From: Leminorella grimontii ATCC 33999 = DSM 5078
Lineage (GTDB): Bacteria; Pseudomonadota; Gammaproteobacteria; Enterobacterales; Enterobacteriaceae
Direction: 5' to 3'
Length of the DNA: 64,000 nucleotides
Assembly (NCBI RefSeq): GCF_000439085.1
Contig: NZ_AUUA01000004.1
Coordinates: forward strand, 244,773 to 308,772
Shown here piece by piece: positions 8,030 to 17,862 of the stretch. The notes below the pieces were generated by a model, which saw nothing but the letters and a program-made list of their open reading frames with translations, did not search any database and was not told the origin of the DNA. How positions within the stretch are numbered: position 1 is the stretch's first letter; every line of letters starts with the position of its first letter. The translations under genes and the position numbers were made by a program.

Positions 8030-9793
8030 TTACACGGTGCGTTTTGCCTGCTGAAGCTTATTGTAAGCTTCTAAAAGCGCGACGTGAGCGGGAAGTTGCG
8101 ATAAATTTTGATCTACATCAAATAATCCATAGAAGCGTTGTTTCCCCTTAATGACGTCCCAGACGGCCTTGACCGTTTCCTCTCCGTACATGCGGATGAA
8201 TGCAGGATTGTACTGTTCGGGATCGCGCTCTTCTTCATCCAACAGCATCAAGAGAAGGGTGGACAGGCAGCGGTAGTAGCTGCTTTGCTCCGGCGTAAAC
8301 AGCGACGCGTTGAAGTCCTGCGCCCATTCAACCCAGCTTAGCGCCTGCTCCAGGTCGCCGCCGGCCAGCGCCAGCATGGCCTTGAGTTCGCCAATTCGCA
8401 GGCTGCTCCAGCCGTTGCCGGAACCGCTCGCCATTCCCAGAAGCTCGCGAACGCGAACGGCATCGTCTAGTCCTTCATCGTCCAGAGTCGCGATAAGCGC
8501 GAGGTATTCCTGCGGCGTCCACTGGCTGGAAGGCAGTGAAAGCAGGGTTTCTCTCAGGTGAACGGCCATGTTGTTATTGGCCAAAAACAGATCTTCAGCC
8601 GGATAAATATCCGACATGCCGGGCGCAAGAATGCGGCAGGCGTCAACGCCGAGATGGTTATAGTCGGCAATATAAACCTCGACGTTCTCACGATGGAAAA
8701 TGTCCATCATGGCCTTAAACTCTTCTTCGGTCGTACCGCTGAAGCTCCAGTCTACGAACGCATAGTCAGCGTCTTTCTTGAACAGATCCCAGGAAATAAG
8801 GCCGCTTGAGTCGATGAAATGGGTTTCCAGATTAGCGTGGTCGGCCACTTCTTCATTATCAAACGTGGGAGCGTTAAAGACGTCGAGATCTTTCAGGCTG
8901 CGGCCCTGTAAAAGTTCCGTTACGGTTCGTTCAAGCGCAACGCCAAAGTCCGGGTGGGCGCCGAAGGAGGCGAAACAGCTGCCGTTACTGGGATTAAAGA
9001 GCACGACGCAAATAACCGGATACTTGCCGCCGAGGGACGCATCGTAAGCGAAAATGGGGAAGCCTTCCGCTTCAAGCGCATCGATGGCTTCTTTAACCGC
9101 CGGATAGCGGGCGATGACGGCGGTAGGGATATCCGGCAGGCTGATAGCTTCAGCAATAATGTGATTTTTTACGTAGCGCTCAAAAATTTCCGACAGCGCC
9201 TGAACTCTTGCCTCATTGCGGTTGTTGCCCGCAGACATGCCGTTGGAAACGTAAAGGTTGCCTATGACGTTGACCGGGATATAAACCGTCTCTTCATCCG
9301 ACTGGCGAACAAAGGGAAGGGCGCAGACGCCGCGTTCCACGTTACTTGACTGTAAGTCCACCAGCCCGCTGGCCGTCAGGCTTTGCTCCGGGTCGTAAAA
9401 ATCGCGCAGGCGCTCATCAAGCAGGCCTTCTGGCAGTGATTCATCTTCAGGAATAGGGAACCATTTTTCGTTGGGGTAGTGGACAAAGTCGCCCTCGGCA
9501 ACGTTTTGGCCCAGATAAAAGTCAGCAAAAAAGTAGTTGGTCGACAGGCGCTCGAAGTATTCTCCCAGCGCTGAAGCCAGCGCAGCCTTACGCGATGCGC
9601 CCTTGCCGTTGGTAAAGCAAAGGGGGCAGTCCTTATCCCGGATGTGCACCGACCAGACGTTGGGAATAGGGTTTAGCCAGGAAGCTTCCTCAATGTGGAA
9701 ACCCAACTGGGAAAGCTTGTGCTGAAAGCGTTCGATTGACGTTTCCAGCGCAGCGTCTTTGCCGGGAATGAAGGTTTGCGAAGTTGTCTGCAT
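8030..9793 (-). CDS. ycaO: YcaO, ATP-dependent cyclodehydratase-type protein supporting S12 methylthiolation
   Basis: 587 aa from the ATG at 9793 (E. coli 586). The frame is open to an ATG at 9832, but those 13 extra residues do not match the family. The YcaO domain comes first, including CFTNGKGASRKAALASALGEYFERLS and the later ASFGAHPDFGVALERTVTELLQGR stretch that builds the ATP/Mg site; a helical TPR-like region follows. In E. coli YcaO assists RimO in beta-methylthiolation of ribosomal protein S12. It is adjacent to focA as in E. coli. Here it is divergent from ansB. Confidence 0.95.
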   Translation of the reverse strand: MQTTSQTFIPGKDAALETSIERFQHKLSQLGFHIEEASWLNPIPNVWSVHIRDKDCPLCFTNGKGASRKAALASALGEYFERLSTNYFFADFYLGQNVAEGDFVHYPNEKWFPIPEDESLPEGLLDERLRDFYDPEQSLTASGLVDLQSSNVERGVCALPFVRQSDEETVYIPVNVIGNLYVSNGMSAGNNRNEARVQALSEIFERYVKNHIIAEAISLPDIPTAVIARYPAVKEAIDALEAEGFPIFAYDASLGGKYPVICVVLFNPSNGSCFASFGAHPDFGVALERTVTELLQGRSLKDLDVFNAPTFDNEEVADHANLETHFIDSSGLISWDLFKKDADYAFVDWSFSGTTEEEFKAMMDIFHRENVEVYIADYNHLGVDACRILAPGMSDIYPAEDLFLANNNMAVHLRETLLSLPSSQWTPQEYLALIATLDDEGLDDAVRVRELLGMASGSGNGWSSLRIGELKAMLALAGGDLEQALSWVEWAQDFNASLFTPEQSSYYRCLSTLLLMLLDEEERDPEQYNPAFIRMYGEETVKAVWDVIKGKQRFYGLFDVDQNLSQLPAHVALLEAYNKLQQAKRTV

Positions 9794-10002
9794 GGTTGTT
9801 GTCTCAATAGTAGGCGTTTTGCTCGCGGGCATAATACGGGGTTTTTGGATGAAGCTCTATTCTCTGAAGTTAAACTCTTAAGCCAAAAGCCATTTAGCGG
9901 CCGTATATCACAGAATAATATAGAACATATCGTTAGGATCGAGCGGAGCACCGTCTCGTAGCAGTTTAATAATAATTTCCGCTTATCAATGGAGATGTGT
10001 CT

Positions 10003-11052
10003 ATGTCTGTATTTAGGAAATCTACGCTTGCCCTCGCGCTTTGTTGTATCAGTTTGAGCGCAGCAGCAAAACTGCCGACCATTACCGTTTTCGCCACCGG
10101 AGGAACCATTGCCGGCGGCGGTGCCTCTGAAACCCAAACCAACTATGTTTCCGGCCAGTTTGGCGTAGAGAGACTGGTTGACGCCGTTCCCCAGCTAAAA
10201 GAAATCGCCAATATTAAAGGAGAGCAGATAGTCAATATAGGCTCTCAGGATATGAATGATGAAGTATGGCTGAAGCTATCGAAGTCTATCAACGAACAGT
10301 GCTCATCCAGCGACGGCTTTGTCATTACTCACGGCACTGACACCATGGAAGAGACGGCCTATTTTTTAAATCTAACGGTCAAATGCGACAAACCGGTCGT
10401 CATGGTGGGCGCGATGCGGCCCGCGACGGCGATGAGCGCCGACGGCCCGTTCAACCTTTATAATGCCGTGGTTGTGGCCACTGACCCGGATTCTAAAGGT
10501 CGTGGCGTTCTGGTCTCCATGAACGACACGGTGTTGGACGCGCGCGACGTGACGAAGACCAATACCACCGGCGTACAGACATTTATGGGAATAAACTACG
10601 GCGCGCTGGGCTATATTCACAACGGTCAAGTTGACTATCAGCGCATGCCCACGCGGGTGCACGCGCCCAAAGCGCCGTTCGACGTCAGCAAGCTAACGGA
10701 GCTGCCCAAGGTCGACATCGTCTACAGCTACGCTAACGCTTCGGCCGCGCCGGTGAAGGCGCTGGTCAGCGAGGGCGCCAAAGGGATTGTCAGCGCAGGC
10801 GTGGGCAACGGGAATATGTACAAGAACATATTTGACGCCATCGTGCAGGCGAAAGAGCAGGGCGTGGTGATCGTTCGTTCATCCCGCGTTCCCAGCGGGG
10901 CGACGACTCGTGATGCTGAAGTTGACGACAATAAGTACGGCTTTGTGGCCTCCGGTACGCTCAATCCTCAAAAGGCGCGCGTGCTTCTGCAGCTGGCGCT
11001 GACTAAAACGACAGATCCCGTTGAAATTCAGGAGATGTTCAACAAGTACTAA
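10003..11052 (+). CDS. ansB: Periplasmic L-asparaginase II
   Basis: 349 aa (E. coli 348). ATG at 10003 with GGAGA eight bases upstream; a GTG at 9997 in the same frame is inside that site and less likely. A cleavable signal of about 22 residues precedes the mature LPTITVFATGGTIAGG. Catalytic threonines and partners lie in ATGGTIAG (residues 31-38) and HGTDTMEETAYF (110-121). Cys100 and Cys128 have the spacing of the disulfide in E. coli AnsB. It hydrolyses asparagine to aspartate and ammonia; the E. coli gene is induced anaerobically by FNR and CRP. Its place beside ycaO differs from E. coli. A terminator follows. Confidence 0.97.
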   Translation: MSVFRKSTLALALCCISLSAAAKLPTITVFATGGTIAGGGASETQTNYVSGQFGVERLVDAVPQLKEIANIKGEQIVNIGSQDMNDEVWLKLSKSINEQCSSSDGFVITHGTDTMEETAYFLNLTVKCDKPVVMVGAMRPATAMSADGPFNLYNAVVVATDPDSKGRGVLVSMNDTVLDARDVTKTNTTGVQTFMGINYGALGYIHNGQVDYQRMPTRVHAPKAPFDVSKLTELPKVDIVYSYANASAAPVKALVSEGAKGIVSAGVGNGNMYKNIFDAIVQAKEQGVVIVRSSRVPSGATTRDAEVDDNKYGFVASGTLNPQKARVLLQLALTKTTDPVEIQEMFNKY

Positions 11053-11365
11053 CGGTGAAACCTAAATAAGCGGCGGGGTTGGTCTATTAGCTCCGCCGTT
11101 TTTTATTTGTCGTGATATCTATTTTCAACTCGATATACGGTGCAATTTGCCGGAAATGTCGGCTCACCGTAGTGAAATGATGGGCTCAATTCCCTGATTT
11201 CCGAATACCCGACTAAAAAAGAAAAGTTGTCAAAAAAGAAGGCAACAAAATTTCCTTCTGTTAGGGATAGATAAGCATTGCAGCAAGATTGAGTGAGTGA
11301 TAAAACCGGTAGTCTCGTTTGAATTTTTGGTTCTTTGAATACGCTTATCAGGACGGTGAAAATAA
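11053..11365. other. Intergenic region between ansB and serC
   Basis: 313 bp. After the ansB terminator there are about 255 bp of moderately AT-rich DNA that must carry the serC promoter. No convincing -10/-35 pair or operator was found. A minus-strand open frame (11103-11372) overlaps both the terminator and the serC start and has no family resemblance; it is not called. Confidence 0.6.
11071..11108 (+). terminator. Terminator of ansB
   Basis: Stem CGGCGGGG/CTCCGCCG (11071-11078 with 11091-11098, one G-U pair), a 12-base loop, then TTTTTTATTTG. Confidence 0.87.
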
Positions 11366-12451
11366 ATGGCACAAGTTTTCAATTTTAGTGCGGGGCCGGC
11401 GATGTTACCGGTTGAGGTGTTACGTCAGGCGCAGCAGGAGTTATGCGATTGGCAGGGGCTCGGCACGTCGGTCATGGAAATTAGTCACCGCAGCAAAGAG
11501 TTTATGCAGGTTGCCGAAACTGCAGAGCAGGATCTGCGCGATCTGATGAAAATCCCGGAAAACTACAAGGTTCTGTTTTGTCACGGCGGCGCTCGCGCGC
11601 AGTTTGCCGCTATTCCGCTAAATCTTTTAGGGGACAAAACTCAGGCCGACTATGTTGACGGCGGCTACTGGGCGCACAGCGCCGTGCTGGAAGCGGAAAA
11701 ATACTGTACGCCGAACGTGATAGACGTAAAAACTCAGGTTAACGGCCTGACGGCGGTAAAGCCTATGAAAGAATGGGCGCTCAACGACGCATCGGCCTTC
11801 GTTCACTTTTGCCCGAATGAAACGATTGACGGCGTGGCTATTGATGAACAGCCCGATTTTGGTAACAAAGTCGTTGTTGCGGACATGTCATCCAATATCC
11901 TGTCTCGCCCGATCGACGTCAGCCGCTACGGCGCTATTTATGCCGGTGCGCAAAAGAACATCGGTCCAGCCGGGATCACGGTCGTTATCGTACGCGAAGA
12001 CCTGCTGGGCAAAGCGCGCAAAGAGACGCCTTCTATTCTTGACTATGCCGTGCTGGATAAGAACGATTCCATGTTCAATACGCCGCCGACGTTCGCCTGG
12101 TATCTGTCCGGGCTGGTGTTTAAGTGGCTGAAGGCCCAGGGCGGAGTGACGGAAATGGCTCGCCGCAACGAAGAGAAGGCGCAGCACTTGTATAGCGCGA
12201 TTGATAACAGCGACTTTTATCGCAACGGCGTTGCGCCAGCCAACCGCTCAAAAATGAACGTTCCATTCCAACTGGCCGACGGCGAGCTGGACAAGCTGTT
12301 TCTGGAAGAGGCGAAAGCGGCCGGTCTGCACGCTCTGAAAGGACACCGCGTACTCGGCGGGATGCGCGCGTCTATTTATAACGCTATGCCTCTGGCCGGC
12401 GTACAGGCGTTAACCGAGTTTATGAGCGACTTTGAACGCCGCCACGGCTGA
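11366..12451 (+). CDS. serC: Phosphoserine aminotransferase
   Basis: 361 aa (E. coli 362). It transfers an amino group from glutamate to 3-phosphohydroxypyruvate in serine biosynthesis and acts on the related intermediate in pyridoxal phosphate synthesis. Fold type I PLP enzyme: the Schiff-base lysine is K197 in [12 protein letters not shown], and the phosphate-binding HGGARAQF is at residues 73-80. The ATG at 11366 has AGGACGG upstream. In E. coli serC and aroA form an operon; here an additional gene and a hairpin lie between them. Confidence 0.97.
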   Translation: MAQVFNFSAGPAMLPVEVLRQAQQELCDWQGLGTSVMEISHRSKEFMQVAETAEQDLRDLMKIPENYKVLFCHGGARAQFAAIPLNLLGDKTQADYVDGGYWAHSAVLEAEKYCTPNVIDVKTQVNGLTAVKPMKEWALNDASAFVHFCPNETIDGVAIDEQPDFGNKVVVADMSSNILSRPIDVSRYGAIYAGAQKNIGPAGITVVIVREDLLGKARKETPSILDYAVLDKNDSMFNTPPTFAWYLSGLVFKWLKAQGGVTEMARRNEEKAQHLYSAIDNSDFYRNGVAPANRSKMNVPFQLADGELDKLFLEEAKAAGLHALKGHRVLGGMRASIYNAMPLAGVQALTEFMSDFERRHG

Positions 12452-12477
12452 TTATTCCTTATTGTAATCCGCGTCAG

Positions 12478-12514
12478 GCACCCACTCGGCGGAAGCTTTC
12501 ACCGAGTGGCGTGC
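12478..12514 (+). terminator. Strong hairpin after serC without a T-tract
   Basis: CCACTCGG pairs with CCGAGTGG (12482-12489 with 12502-12509), extended by GCAC/GTGC across one unpaired C. There is no T-tract (GTTAACCTCT follows), so this is more likely an attenuating or RNA-protecting hairpin than a full terminator. It separates serC from the racemase gene. Confidence 0.45.
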
Positions 12515-12565
12515 GTTAACCTCTCTCCTATTTAAAGTGACGACTGCGCGCCAGGGAGTGTCATT

Positions 12566-13261
12566 GTGAAAACCATCGGTCTTATCGGCGGCATGAGCTG
12601 GGAATCAACAATTCCCTATTACCGCCACATTAACGAAACGATAAAACGCCGCCTTGGGGGGCTTCATTCCGCAAAGGTTGTACTGTATAGCGTCGATTTT
12701 GATGAAATCGAGCGGCTTCAGCATCGGGGCGATTGGCATGCCGCCGGGGAAGTGCTGGTTGACGCCGCCCGTCGTTTAAATGCCGCTGGCGCAGATTTTT
12801 TGATTATATGTACCAACACCATGCATAAAGTCTATCAGCAGGTCGCCGATGCGGTACCGATCCCCGTATGCCATATTGCCGATGCGACTGCGCAGGTGAT
12901 TAAGCGCGATGCTCTGAAAAAAGTCGGCCTGCTGGGGACGAAATTCACTATGGAGCAGGCATTTTATAAGGGGCGCCTGGCCGAGCAGTATGGCATTGAG
13001 GCTATCGTTCCCGATGAGGGCGACAGAGAAATTGTCCATCGGATTATTTATCAAGAGCTTTGCCTCGGCAAAATAGAGGACGCTTCCCGCCGTGAGTTTC
13101 AGCGCATTATGCAAACGCTGACGGAGCGAGGCGCCGAGGGGATGATACTCGGATGTACTGAAATCGGCTTACTGGTTGGCCCAAAAGACGTATCGGTGCC
13201 CGTATACGATACGGCGGAAATCCACGCCGTCAGGGCCGCGGAGCTTGCGCTGGAATCTTAG
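12566..13261 (+). CDS. Aspartate/glutamate racemase family protein (YgeA-like)
   Basis: 231 aa. GTG start at 12566 with GGGAG seven bases upstream. It is strongly similar throughout to E. coli YgeA (230 aa), a broad-range amino acid racemase: GLIGGMSWESTIPYYR at the N-terminus, catalytic Cys82 in CTNTMHK and catalytic Cys197 in GCTEIGLL. It is cofactor-independent and predicted cytosolic. It sits between serC and aroA in the same orientation, 114 bp after serC and 58 bp before aroA, so it may be read with them. The physiological substrate cannot be told from sequence. The ygeA symbol is withheld because position differs and orthology is not proven. Confidence 0.88.
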   Translation: MKTIGLIGGMSWESTIPYYRHINETIKRRLGGLHSAKVVLYSVDFDEIERLQHRGDWHAAGEVLVDAARRLNAAGADFLIICTNTMHKVYQQVADAVPIPVCHIADATAQVIKRDALKKVGLLGTKFTMEQAFYKGRLAEQYGIEAIVPDEGDREIVHRIIYQELCLGKIEDASRREFQRIMQTLTERGAEGMILGCTEIGLLVGPKDVSVPVYDTAEIHAVRAAELALES

Positions 13262-13319
13262 GCGCGCCTGAACCAGCGTTTTTACTCATTGACACTTAAT
13301 AAAAAGAGAAAATCTATTC

Positions 13320-14606
13320 ATGTTGGAGTCTTTAACCCTACAGCCCGTCGCGCGTTTCGACGGTGAGATTAACCTGCCGGGCTCAAAAAGCGTGTCCAAC
13401 CGCGCGCTGCTGCTTGCCGCGATGGCGCGAGGAACGACGCGTTTAACCAATTTGCTGGACAGCGATGACGTGCGCCACATGCTGAATGCGTTGAAGACGC
13501 TGGGCGTTCATTTTCAGCTTTCCGACTGCCGAACGATCTGCGACGTGGTTGGCATCGACGGGCCTCTCAAGCCCACCTCTCCCGTTGAGATATTTCTTGG
13601 CAATGCGGGTACGGCGATGCGTCCGCTTGCGGCGGCGTTAAGCTTGGGGGCCAGCGACGCGATCCTCACCGGCGAGCCGAGAATGAAAGAGCGTCCGATT
13701 GGCCATCTGGTAGACGCCCTGCGTCAGGGGGGAGCCCAAATCGACTATCTGGAACAGACAGACTATCCGCCTCTGCGCCTGCGGGGCGGCTTCGTTGGCG
13801 GCGAAATCGCGGTTGACGGTTCGGTATCCAGCCAGTTTTTGACCGCGTTGCTGATGACGGCGCCGTTGGCGCAAAGCGATACCGTGATTACGATTATCGG
13901 CGAACTGGTATCTAAACCCTACATCGACATCACGCTACACATGATGCGCGACTTCGGCGTTGAGGTCGTCAATGAAGACTACCGTCGCTTCCTGATTAAA
14001 GGCCGGCAGGGCTATCGTTCCCCCGAGCAATATTTGGTGGAAGGCGACGCTTCTTCCGCGTCCTACTTCTTGGCCGCAGCGGCCATTAAGGGAGGCCGCG
14101 TTCGAGTCACCGGTATCGGTAAAAAGAGCGTACAGGGCGACGTTCGCTTTGCCGACGTGTTGGAAGCGATGGGCGCAGAAATAGTCTGGGGCGATGATTA
14201 TATCGAATGCCGTCGCGGCGCTCTTAAGGGGATCGATATGGACATGAACCACATTCCCGATGCGGCGATGACAATCGCCACTACCGCGCTGTTTGCCGAA
14301 GGGGAAACCTGCATCCGCAATATTTATAACTGGCGGGTTAAGGAAACCGATCGGCTAAGCGCTATGGCGACCGAACTACGAAAAGTAGGCGCTCAGGTAG
14401 AAGAGGGCGAAGACTATATTCGCGTTACGCCAGCCGAAAAGCTAAAGCATGCGGAAATTGCAACCTACAACGATCACCGCATCGCCATGTGTTTCTCGCT
14501 GGTGGCGCTGTCCGATACGCCGGTAACGATTTTGGATCCGAAGTGTACGGCTAAAACGTTCCCCGACTACTTCACGCAGTTCGCCCGCTTAAGCCATTCC
14601 TCATAA
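13320..14606 (+). CDS. aroA: EPSP synthase, shikimate pathway
   Basis: 428 aa (E. coli 427). It joins shikimate-3-phosphate and phosphoenolpyruvate to form 5-enolpyruvylshikimate-3-phosphate. The substrate-binding N-terminus reads [16 protein letters not shown] (residues 19-34), and the class I motif [11 protein letters not shown] follows near residue 90. Further conserved parts are [10 protein letters not shown] and [15 protein letters not shown] near the C-terminus. All key residues appear intact. It has a weak AAAGAG site before the ATG. A hairpin follows. Confidence 0.97.
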   Translation: MLESLTLQPVARFDGEINLPGSKSVSNRALLLAAMARGTTRLTNLLDSDDVRHMLNALKTLGVHFQLSDCRTICDVVGIDGPLKPTSPVEIFLGNAGTAMRPLAAALSLGASDAILTGEPRMKERPIGHLVDALRQGGAQIDYLEQTDYPPLRLRGGFVGGEIAVDGSVSSQFLTALLMTAPLAQSDTVITIIGELVSKPYIDITLHMMRDFGVEVVNEDYRRFLIKGRQGYRSPEQYLVEGDASSASYFLAAAAIKGGRVRVTGIGKKSVQGDVRFADVLEAMGAEIVWGDDYIECRRGALKGIDMDMNHIPDAAMTIATTALFAEGETCIRNIYNWRVKETDRLSAMATELRKVGAQVEEGEDYIRVTPAEKLKHAEIATYNDHRIAMCFSLVALSDTPVTILDPKCTAKTFPDYFTQFARLSHSS

Positions 14607-14611
14607 TACCG

Positions 14612-14660
14612 TTCCCGTGCGGCTATCTCTTTTTAAGCCGTGCGGGAATACTCCCTCCTT
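14612..14660 (+). terminator. Terminator-like hairpin after aroA
   Basis: A 13-bp stem TTCCCGTGCGGCT/AGCCGTGCGGGAA (14612-14624 with 14636-14648, two central G-U pairs), an 11-base T-rich loop, then TACTCCCTCCTTTC. The long stem favours function although the T-tract is interrupted. Confidence 0.6.
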
Positions 14661-14739
14661 TCTTATTGATCTTTCTCATCTTGTCTTAAAATAGCCGATT
14701 GATTGGGTACGCGTTCTATCCGCATTGAGCCCAGATGCG

Positions 14740-14745
14740 TATAAT
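14740..14745 (+). promoter_or_regulatory. Possible -10 element for cmk-rpsA
   Basis: A perfect TATAAT, 49 bp before the cmk start and with TG three bases upstream of it. No good -35 hexamer at the usual distance was found, so this is a candidate only. Confidence 0.4.
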
Positions 14746-14793
14746 GGCCGCCGAATTGTTTCAGATACGTGGGTTTTAGCTAAGGAGTACTTT

Positions 14794-15471
14794 ATGGCAG
14801 CAGTTGTGCCGGTCATTACGGTTGACGGCCCGAGCGGCGTTGGAAAAGGAACGCTTTGTCAGGCATTGGCTCAAAAGCTGGGATGGCACTTATTGGACTC
14901 TGGCGCTATCTATCGCGTTTTGGCGCTGGCCGCATTGCACCATAACGTGGATTTGTCTTGTGAAGAGGCGCTGGTGCCGCTGGCAACGCATCTGGATGTG
15001 CGCTTTGTTTATCAGCAAAGCGAGCTTCAGGTGGTTCTGGAAGGCGAAACGGTGACGAATGAAATCCGCAACGAAAGGGTCGGCAGCGCCGCGTCTCAGG
15101 TTGCGGCGTTTCCCCGCGTGCGCGAGGCGCTGCTGCGCCGGCAGCGCGCTTTTCGAGAGGCGCCGGGGCTGATTGCCGACGGTCGCGATATGGGAACTAT
15201 TGTATTTCCTGACGCGCCGGTGAAGTTTTTCCTCGACGCCAGCGCCGAAGAACGCGCCAGAAGGCGCATGCTTCAGTTGCAGGCGAAGGGGGAATGTGTT
15301 AAATTCGACCGCCTTTTATCCGAGATACAGGAACGGGACGCCCGGGATCGTAATCGGACCGTGGCGCCGCTGGTGCCCGCGGCGGATGCGCTGATGCTGG
15401 ATTCAACCCATATGGGTATTGAGGAAGTGATCCAACACGCATTAGCGCACATACAGAATGTGCTAAAATAA
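14794..15471 (+). CDS. cmk: Cytidylate kinase
   Basis: 225 aa (E. coli 227). It phosphorylates CMP and dCMP using ATP. P-loop [10 protein letters not shown] at residues 11-20, then [17 protein letters not shown] and the lid/catalytic [14 protein letters not shown]. The ATG at 14794 follows AAGGAG; the frame is open back to 14725, but that part is upstream of the ribosome site. It is 140 bp before rpsA; in E. coli some rpsA promoters lie inside cmk. Confidence 0.96.
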   Translation: MAAVVPVITVDGPSGVGKGTLCQALAQKLGWHLLDSGAIYRVLALAALHHNVDLSCEEALVPLATHLDVRFVYQQSELQVVLEGETVTNEIRNERVGSAASQVAAFPRVREALLRRQRAFREAPGLIADGRDMGTIVFPDAPVKFFLDASAEERARRRMLQLQAKGECVKFDRLLSEIQERDARDRNRTVAPLVPAADALMLDSTHMGIEEVIQHALAHIQNVLK

Positions 15472-15611
15472 TACTTGCCTATGGCTTGCTTAACGGTAAG
15501 CGGTAGGTTTATGTGTAACTCTCTCGCAAGGAATGCGGCGGAGTATGTATAACAACCCCACCAAACCGGACGTCTGGTGGACGTTAATTAAAAACCCTGA
15601 AGATTAACACT
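15472..15611 (+). promoter_or_regulatory. rpsA 5' leader: three hairpins, two with GGA loops, no Shine-Dalgarno
   Basis: Three successive hairpins can be drawn before the rpsA ATG: GCTTA/TAAGC (15488-15501), CGCA/TGCG with loop AGGAA (15525-15537) and CCACCA/TGGTGG with GGA in the loop (15558-15580). The ATG is preceded by GAAGATTAACACT, with no good Shine-Dalgarno match. This is the architecture known for the E. coli rpsA initiation region, where the folded leader with GGA loops gives efficient initiation and S1 represses its own translation. Confidence 0.75.
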
Positions 15612-17291
15612 ATGACTGAATCTTTTGCTCAACTCTTTGAAGAATCCCTTAATGAAATTGAAACCCGTCCGGGTTCCATTGTACGCGGCGTCGTTGTTGC
15701 TATCGATAAAGACGTTGTTCTGGTTGACGCAGGTCTGAAATCAGAATCTGCTATTCCTGTAGAACAGTTTAAAAACGCTCAGGGCGAACTGGAAATTCAA
15801 GTTGGCGATGAAGTTGACGTAGCGCTGGACGCTATCGAAGACGGCTTCGGCGAGACTCTGCTGTCTCGTGAAAAAGCCAAGCGCCACGAAGCCTGGATCA
15901 CGCTGGAAAAAGCGTCTGTTGAAGCGGCTACCGTTATGGGCGTTATCAATGGCAAGGTCAAAGGCGGCTTTACCGTTGAGCTTAACGGCATTCGTGCGTT
16001 CCTACCGGGTTCACTGGTTGACGTTCGTCCCGTTCGCGACACGCTGCACTTAGAAGGCAAAGAGCTTGAGTTCAAGGTCATCAAACTTGACCAAAAGCGT
16101 AACAACGTTGTTGTTTCTCGCCGTGCGGTTATCGAATCTGAAAACAGCGCTGAGCGCGATCAGCTGCTGGAAAACCTGCAGGAAGGCATGGAAGTCAAGG
16201 GCATCGTTAAGAACCTGACTGACTACGGCGCATTCGTCGATCTGGGCGGCGTAGACGGCCTGCTGCACATCACCGATATGGCTTGGAAGCGCGTTAAGCA
16301 CCCGAGCGAAATCGTCAACGTTGGTGACGAAATCAACGTTAAAGTGCTTAAGTTCGACCGCGATCGCACTCGCGTTTCTCTGGGCCTTAAGCAGCTGGGC
16401 GAAGATCCGTGGGTCGCAATCGCCAAGCGCTACCCTGAAGGCACCCGCCTGACCGGCCGCGTGACCAACCTGACCGACTATGGCTGCTTCGTTGAAATCG
16501 AAGAAGGCGTTGAAGGCCTGGTGCACGTTTCTGAAATGGACTGGACCAATAAGAACATCCATCCGTCTAAAGTGGTTAACGTTGGCGACGTGGTTGAAGT
16601 TATGGTTCTGGACATCGATGAGGAGCGTCGTCGTATCTCCCTGGGCCTTAAGCAGTGCAAAATGAACCCGTGGCAGCAGTTCGCTGAAACCCATAACAAG
16701 GGCGAGCGCGTTGAAGGCAAGATCAAGTCAATCACTGACTTCGGTATCTTCATCGGTCTGGACGGCGGCATCGACGGTCTGGTTCACCTGTCTGACATCT
16801 CTTGGAACGTGGCTGGCGAAGAAGCCGTTCGCGATTACAAGAAGGGCGACGAAATCGCCGCCGTTGTTCTGCAGGTTGACGCAGAGCGCGAGCGCATTTC
16901 TTTAGGCATCAAGCAGCTGGCTGAAGATCCGTTTAACAACTATATGGCGAACATCAAAAAAGGCGCCATCGTTAAGGGTAAAGTCACTGCAGTTGACGCA
17001 AAAGGTGCTACAGTTGAATTAGCAGACGGCGTTGAAGGCTATCTGCGTGCTTCTGACGCCAGCCGCGATCGCGTTGAAGATGCAACGACGATCCTGAGCG
17101 TTGGCGATGAAGTTGAAGCCAAGTTCACCGGCGTTGACCGTAAGAACCGCGTAATCAGCCTGTCCGTTCGTGCTAAAGACGAAGCTGACGAGAAAGAAGC
17201 CGTTGCTACTGTTAACAACAACAGCAAGCAGGAAGAAGGTGGATTCTCCAACGCTATGGCTGAAGCATTTAAAGCGGCTAAAGGCGAATAA
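15612..17291 (+). CDS. rpsA: 30S ribosomal protein S1
   Basis: 559 aa (E. coli 557). S1 binds mRNA on the 30S subunit and unwinds structured initiation regions. Six OB-fold S1 repeats are visible: two divergent N-terminal ones (ribosome binding) and four canonical ones marked by [15 protein letters not shown]-type repeats and GLVH/GLLH-S/T motifs. The C-terminus is acidic and lysine/asparagine-rich. Codon use is visibly biased to the highly expressed set. It is controlled by the structured leader before it, and a strong hairpin lies between it and ihfB. Confidence 0.98.
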   Translation: MTESFAQLFEESLNEIETRPGSIVRGVVVAIDKDVVLVDAGLKSESAIPVEQFKNAQGELEIQVGDEVDVALDAIEDGFGETLLSREKAKRHEAWITLEKASVEAATVMGVINGKVKGGFTVELNGIRAFLPGSLVDVRPVRDTLHLEGKELEFKVIKLDQKRNNVVVSRRAVIESENSAERDQLLENLQEGMEVKGIVKNLTDYGAFVDLGGVDGLLHITDMAWKRVKHPSEIVNVGDEINVKVLKFDRDRTRVSLGLKQLGEDPWVAIAKRYPEGTRLTGRVTNLTDYGCFVEIEEGVEGLVHVSEMDWTNKNIHPSKVVNVGDVVEVMVLDIDEERRRISLGLKQCKMNPWQQFAETHNKGERVEGKIKSITDFGIFIGLDGGIDGLVHLSDISWNVAGEEAVRDYKKGDEIAAVVLQVDAERERISLGIKQLAEDPFNNYMANIKKGAIVKGKVTAVDAKGATVELADGVEGYLRASDASRDRVEDATTILSVGDEVEAKFTGVDRKNRVISLSVRAKDEADEKEAVATVNNNSKQEEGGFSNAMAEAFKAAKGE

Positions 17292-17296
17292 TGGCG

Positions 17297-17317
17297 AGGG
17301 GCGGTTATGCCGCCCCT
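17297..17317 (+). terminator. Hairpin between rpsA and ihfB
   Basis: Perfect 8-bp GC-rich stem AGGGGCGG/CCGCCCCT (17297-17304 with 17310-17317), loop TTATG, and no T-tract. It probably attenuates or stabilises the 3' end of the abundant rpsA message while allowing some transcription into ihfB. Confidence 0.5.
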
Positions 17318-17344
17318 TCGGTAGTTGAGCTGATTGGAGGAACG

Positions 17345-17635
17345 ATGACCAAGTCAGAACTGATAGAAAGACTCGCTGGTAAGCAGACTCATTTACCAAC
17401 AAAAGTGGTTGAGGACGCGGTAAAAGAAATGCTGGAACACATGGCGGCTACGCTGTCAGGTGGGGAACGCATTGAAATCCGTGGATTTGGCAGTTTTTCT
17501 CTCCACTACCGTGCTCCGCGCATCGGGCGTAATCCGAAAACTGGCGAAAAAGTGGAACTGGAAAGTAAATACGTTCCCCACTTTAAGCCGGGTAAAGAGC
17601 TGCGCGATCGCGCGAATATTTACGTTGAATCGTAA
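17345..17635 (+). CDS. ihfB: Integration host factor beta subunit
   Basis: 96 aa (E. coli 94). The ATG at 17345 follows TTGGAGG; the frame is open to 17291, but those residues overlap the rpsA-ihfB hairpin. It is the HU/IHF fold: [22 protein letters not shown], the beta arm [21 protein letters not shown] with the intercalating proline, and [15 protein letters not shown]. It pairs with IhfA to bend DNA at specific sites. The C-terminus ends VES rather than the shorter E. coli end. Confidence 0.97.
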   Translation: MTKSELIERLAGKQTHLPTKVVEDAVKEMLEHMAATLSGGERIEIRGFGSFSLHYRAPRIGRNPKTGEKVELESKYVPHFKPGKELRDRANIYVES

Positions 17636-17657
17636 ATTCTAGCCAGATAAACGTGAA

Positions 17658-17699
17658 AAAGCCCGAGGCGGGTTAACCGCTTCGGGCTTTTTGTTTTTT
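17658..17699 (+). terminator. Terminator of the cmk-rpsA-ihfB unit
   Basis: 14-bp stem AAAGCCCGAGGCGG/CCGCTTCGGGCTTT (17658-17671 with 17677-17690, one G-U pair), loop GTTAA, then TTGTTTTTT. Confidence 0.93.
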
Positions 17700-17862
17700 A
17701 GACGGTGGTTTGTCAATTTTGCGCATTTCCTCGCATAGCCCGTTAGCGCTTTCTTCTTCACGTACACAATTTTTGGTGAGAAGCCGCGGCGTTGCTTTTT
17801 GCTGCTGGCGCCGTGGTTTCCCTTCTTTTAAAAAGAACCGATGTAAATAAATCTGGTGGGCT

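Noticed and set aside
9833-10002. CRP or FNR operator before ansB
   Set aside because: Expected from E. coli, but only single half-sites (for example TATCACAGA) were found, none convincing.
11103-11372. Minus-strand 89-codon frame between ansB and serC
   Set aside because: Overlaps the ansB terminator and the serC start; not family-like.
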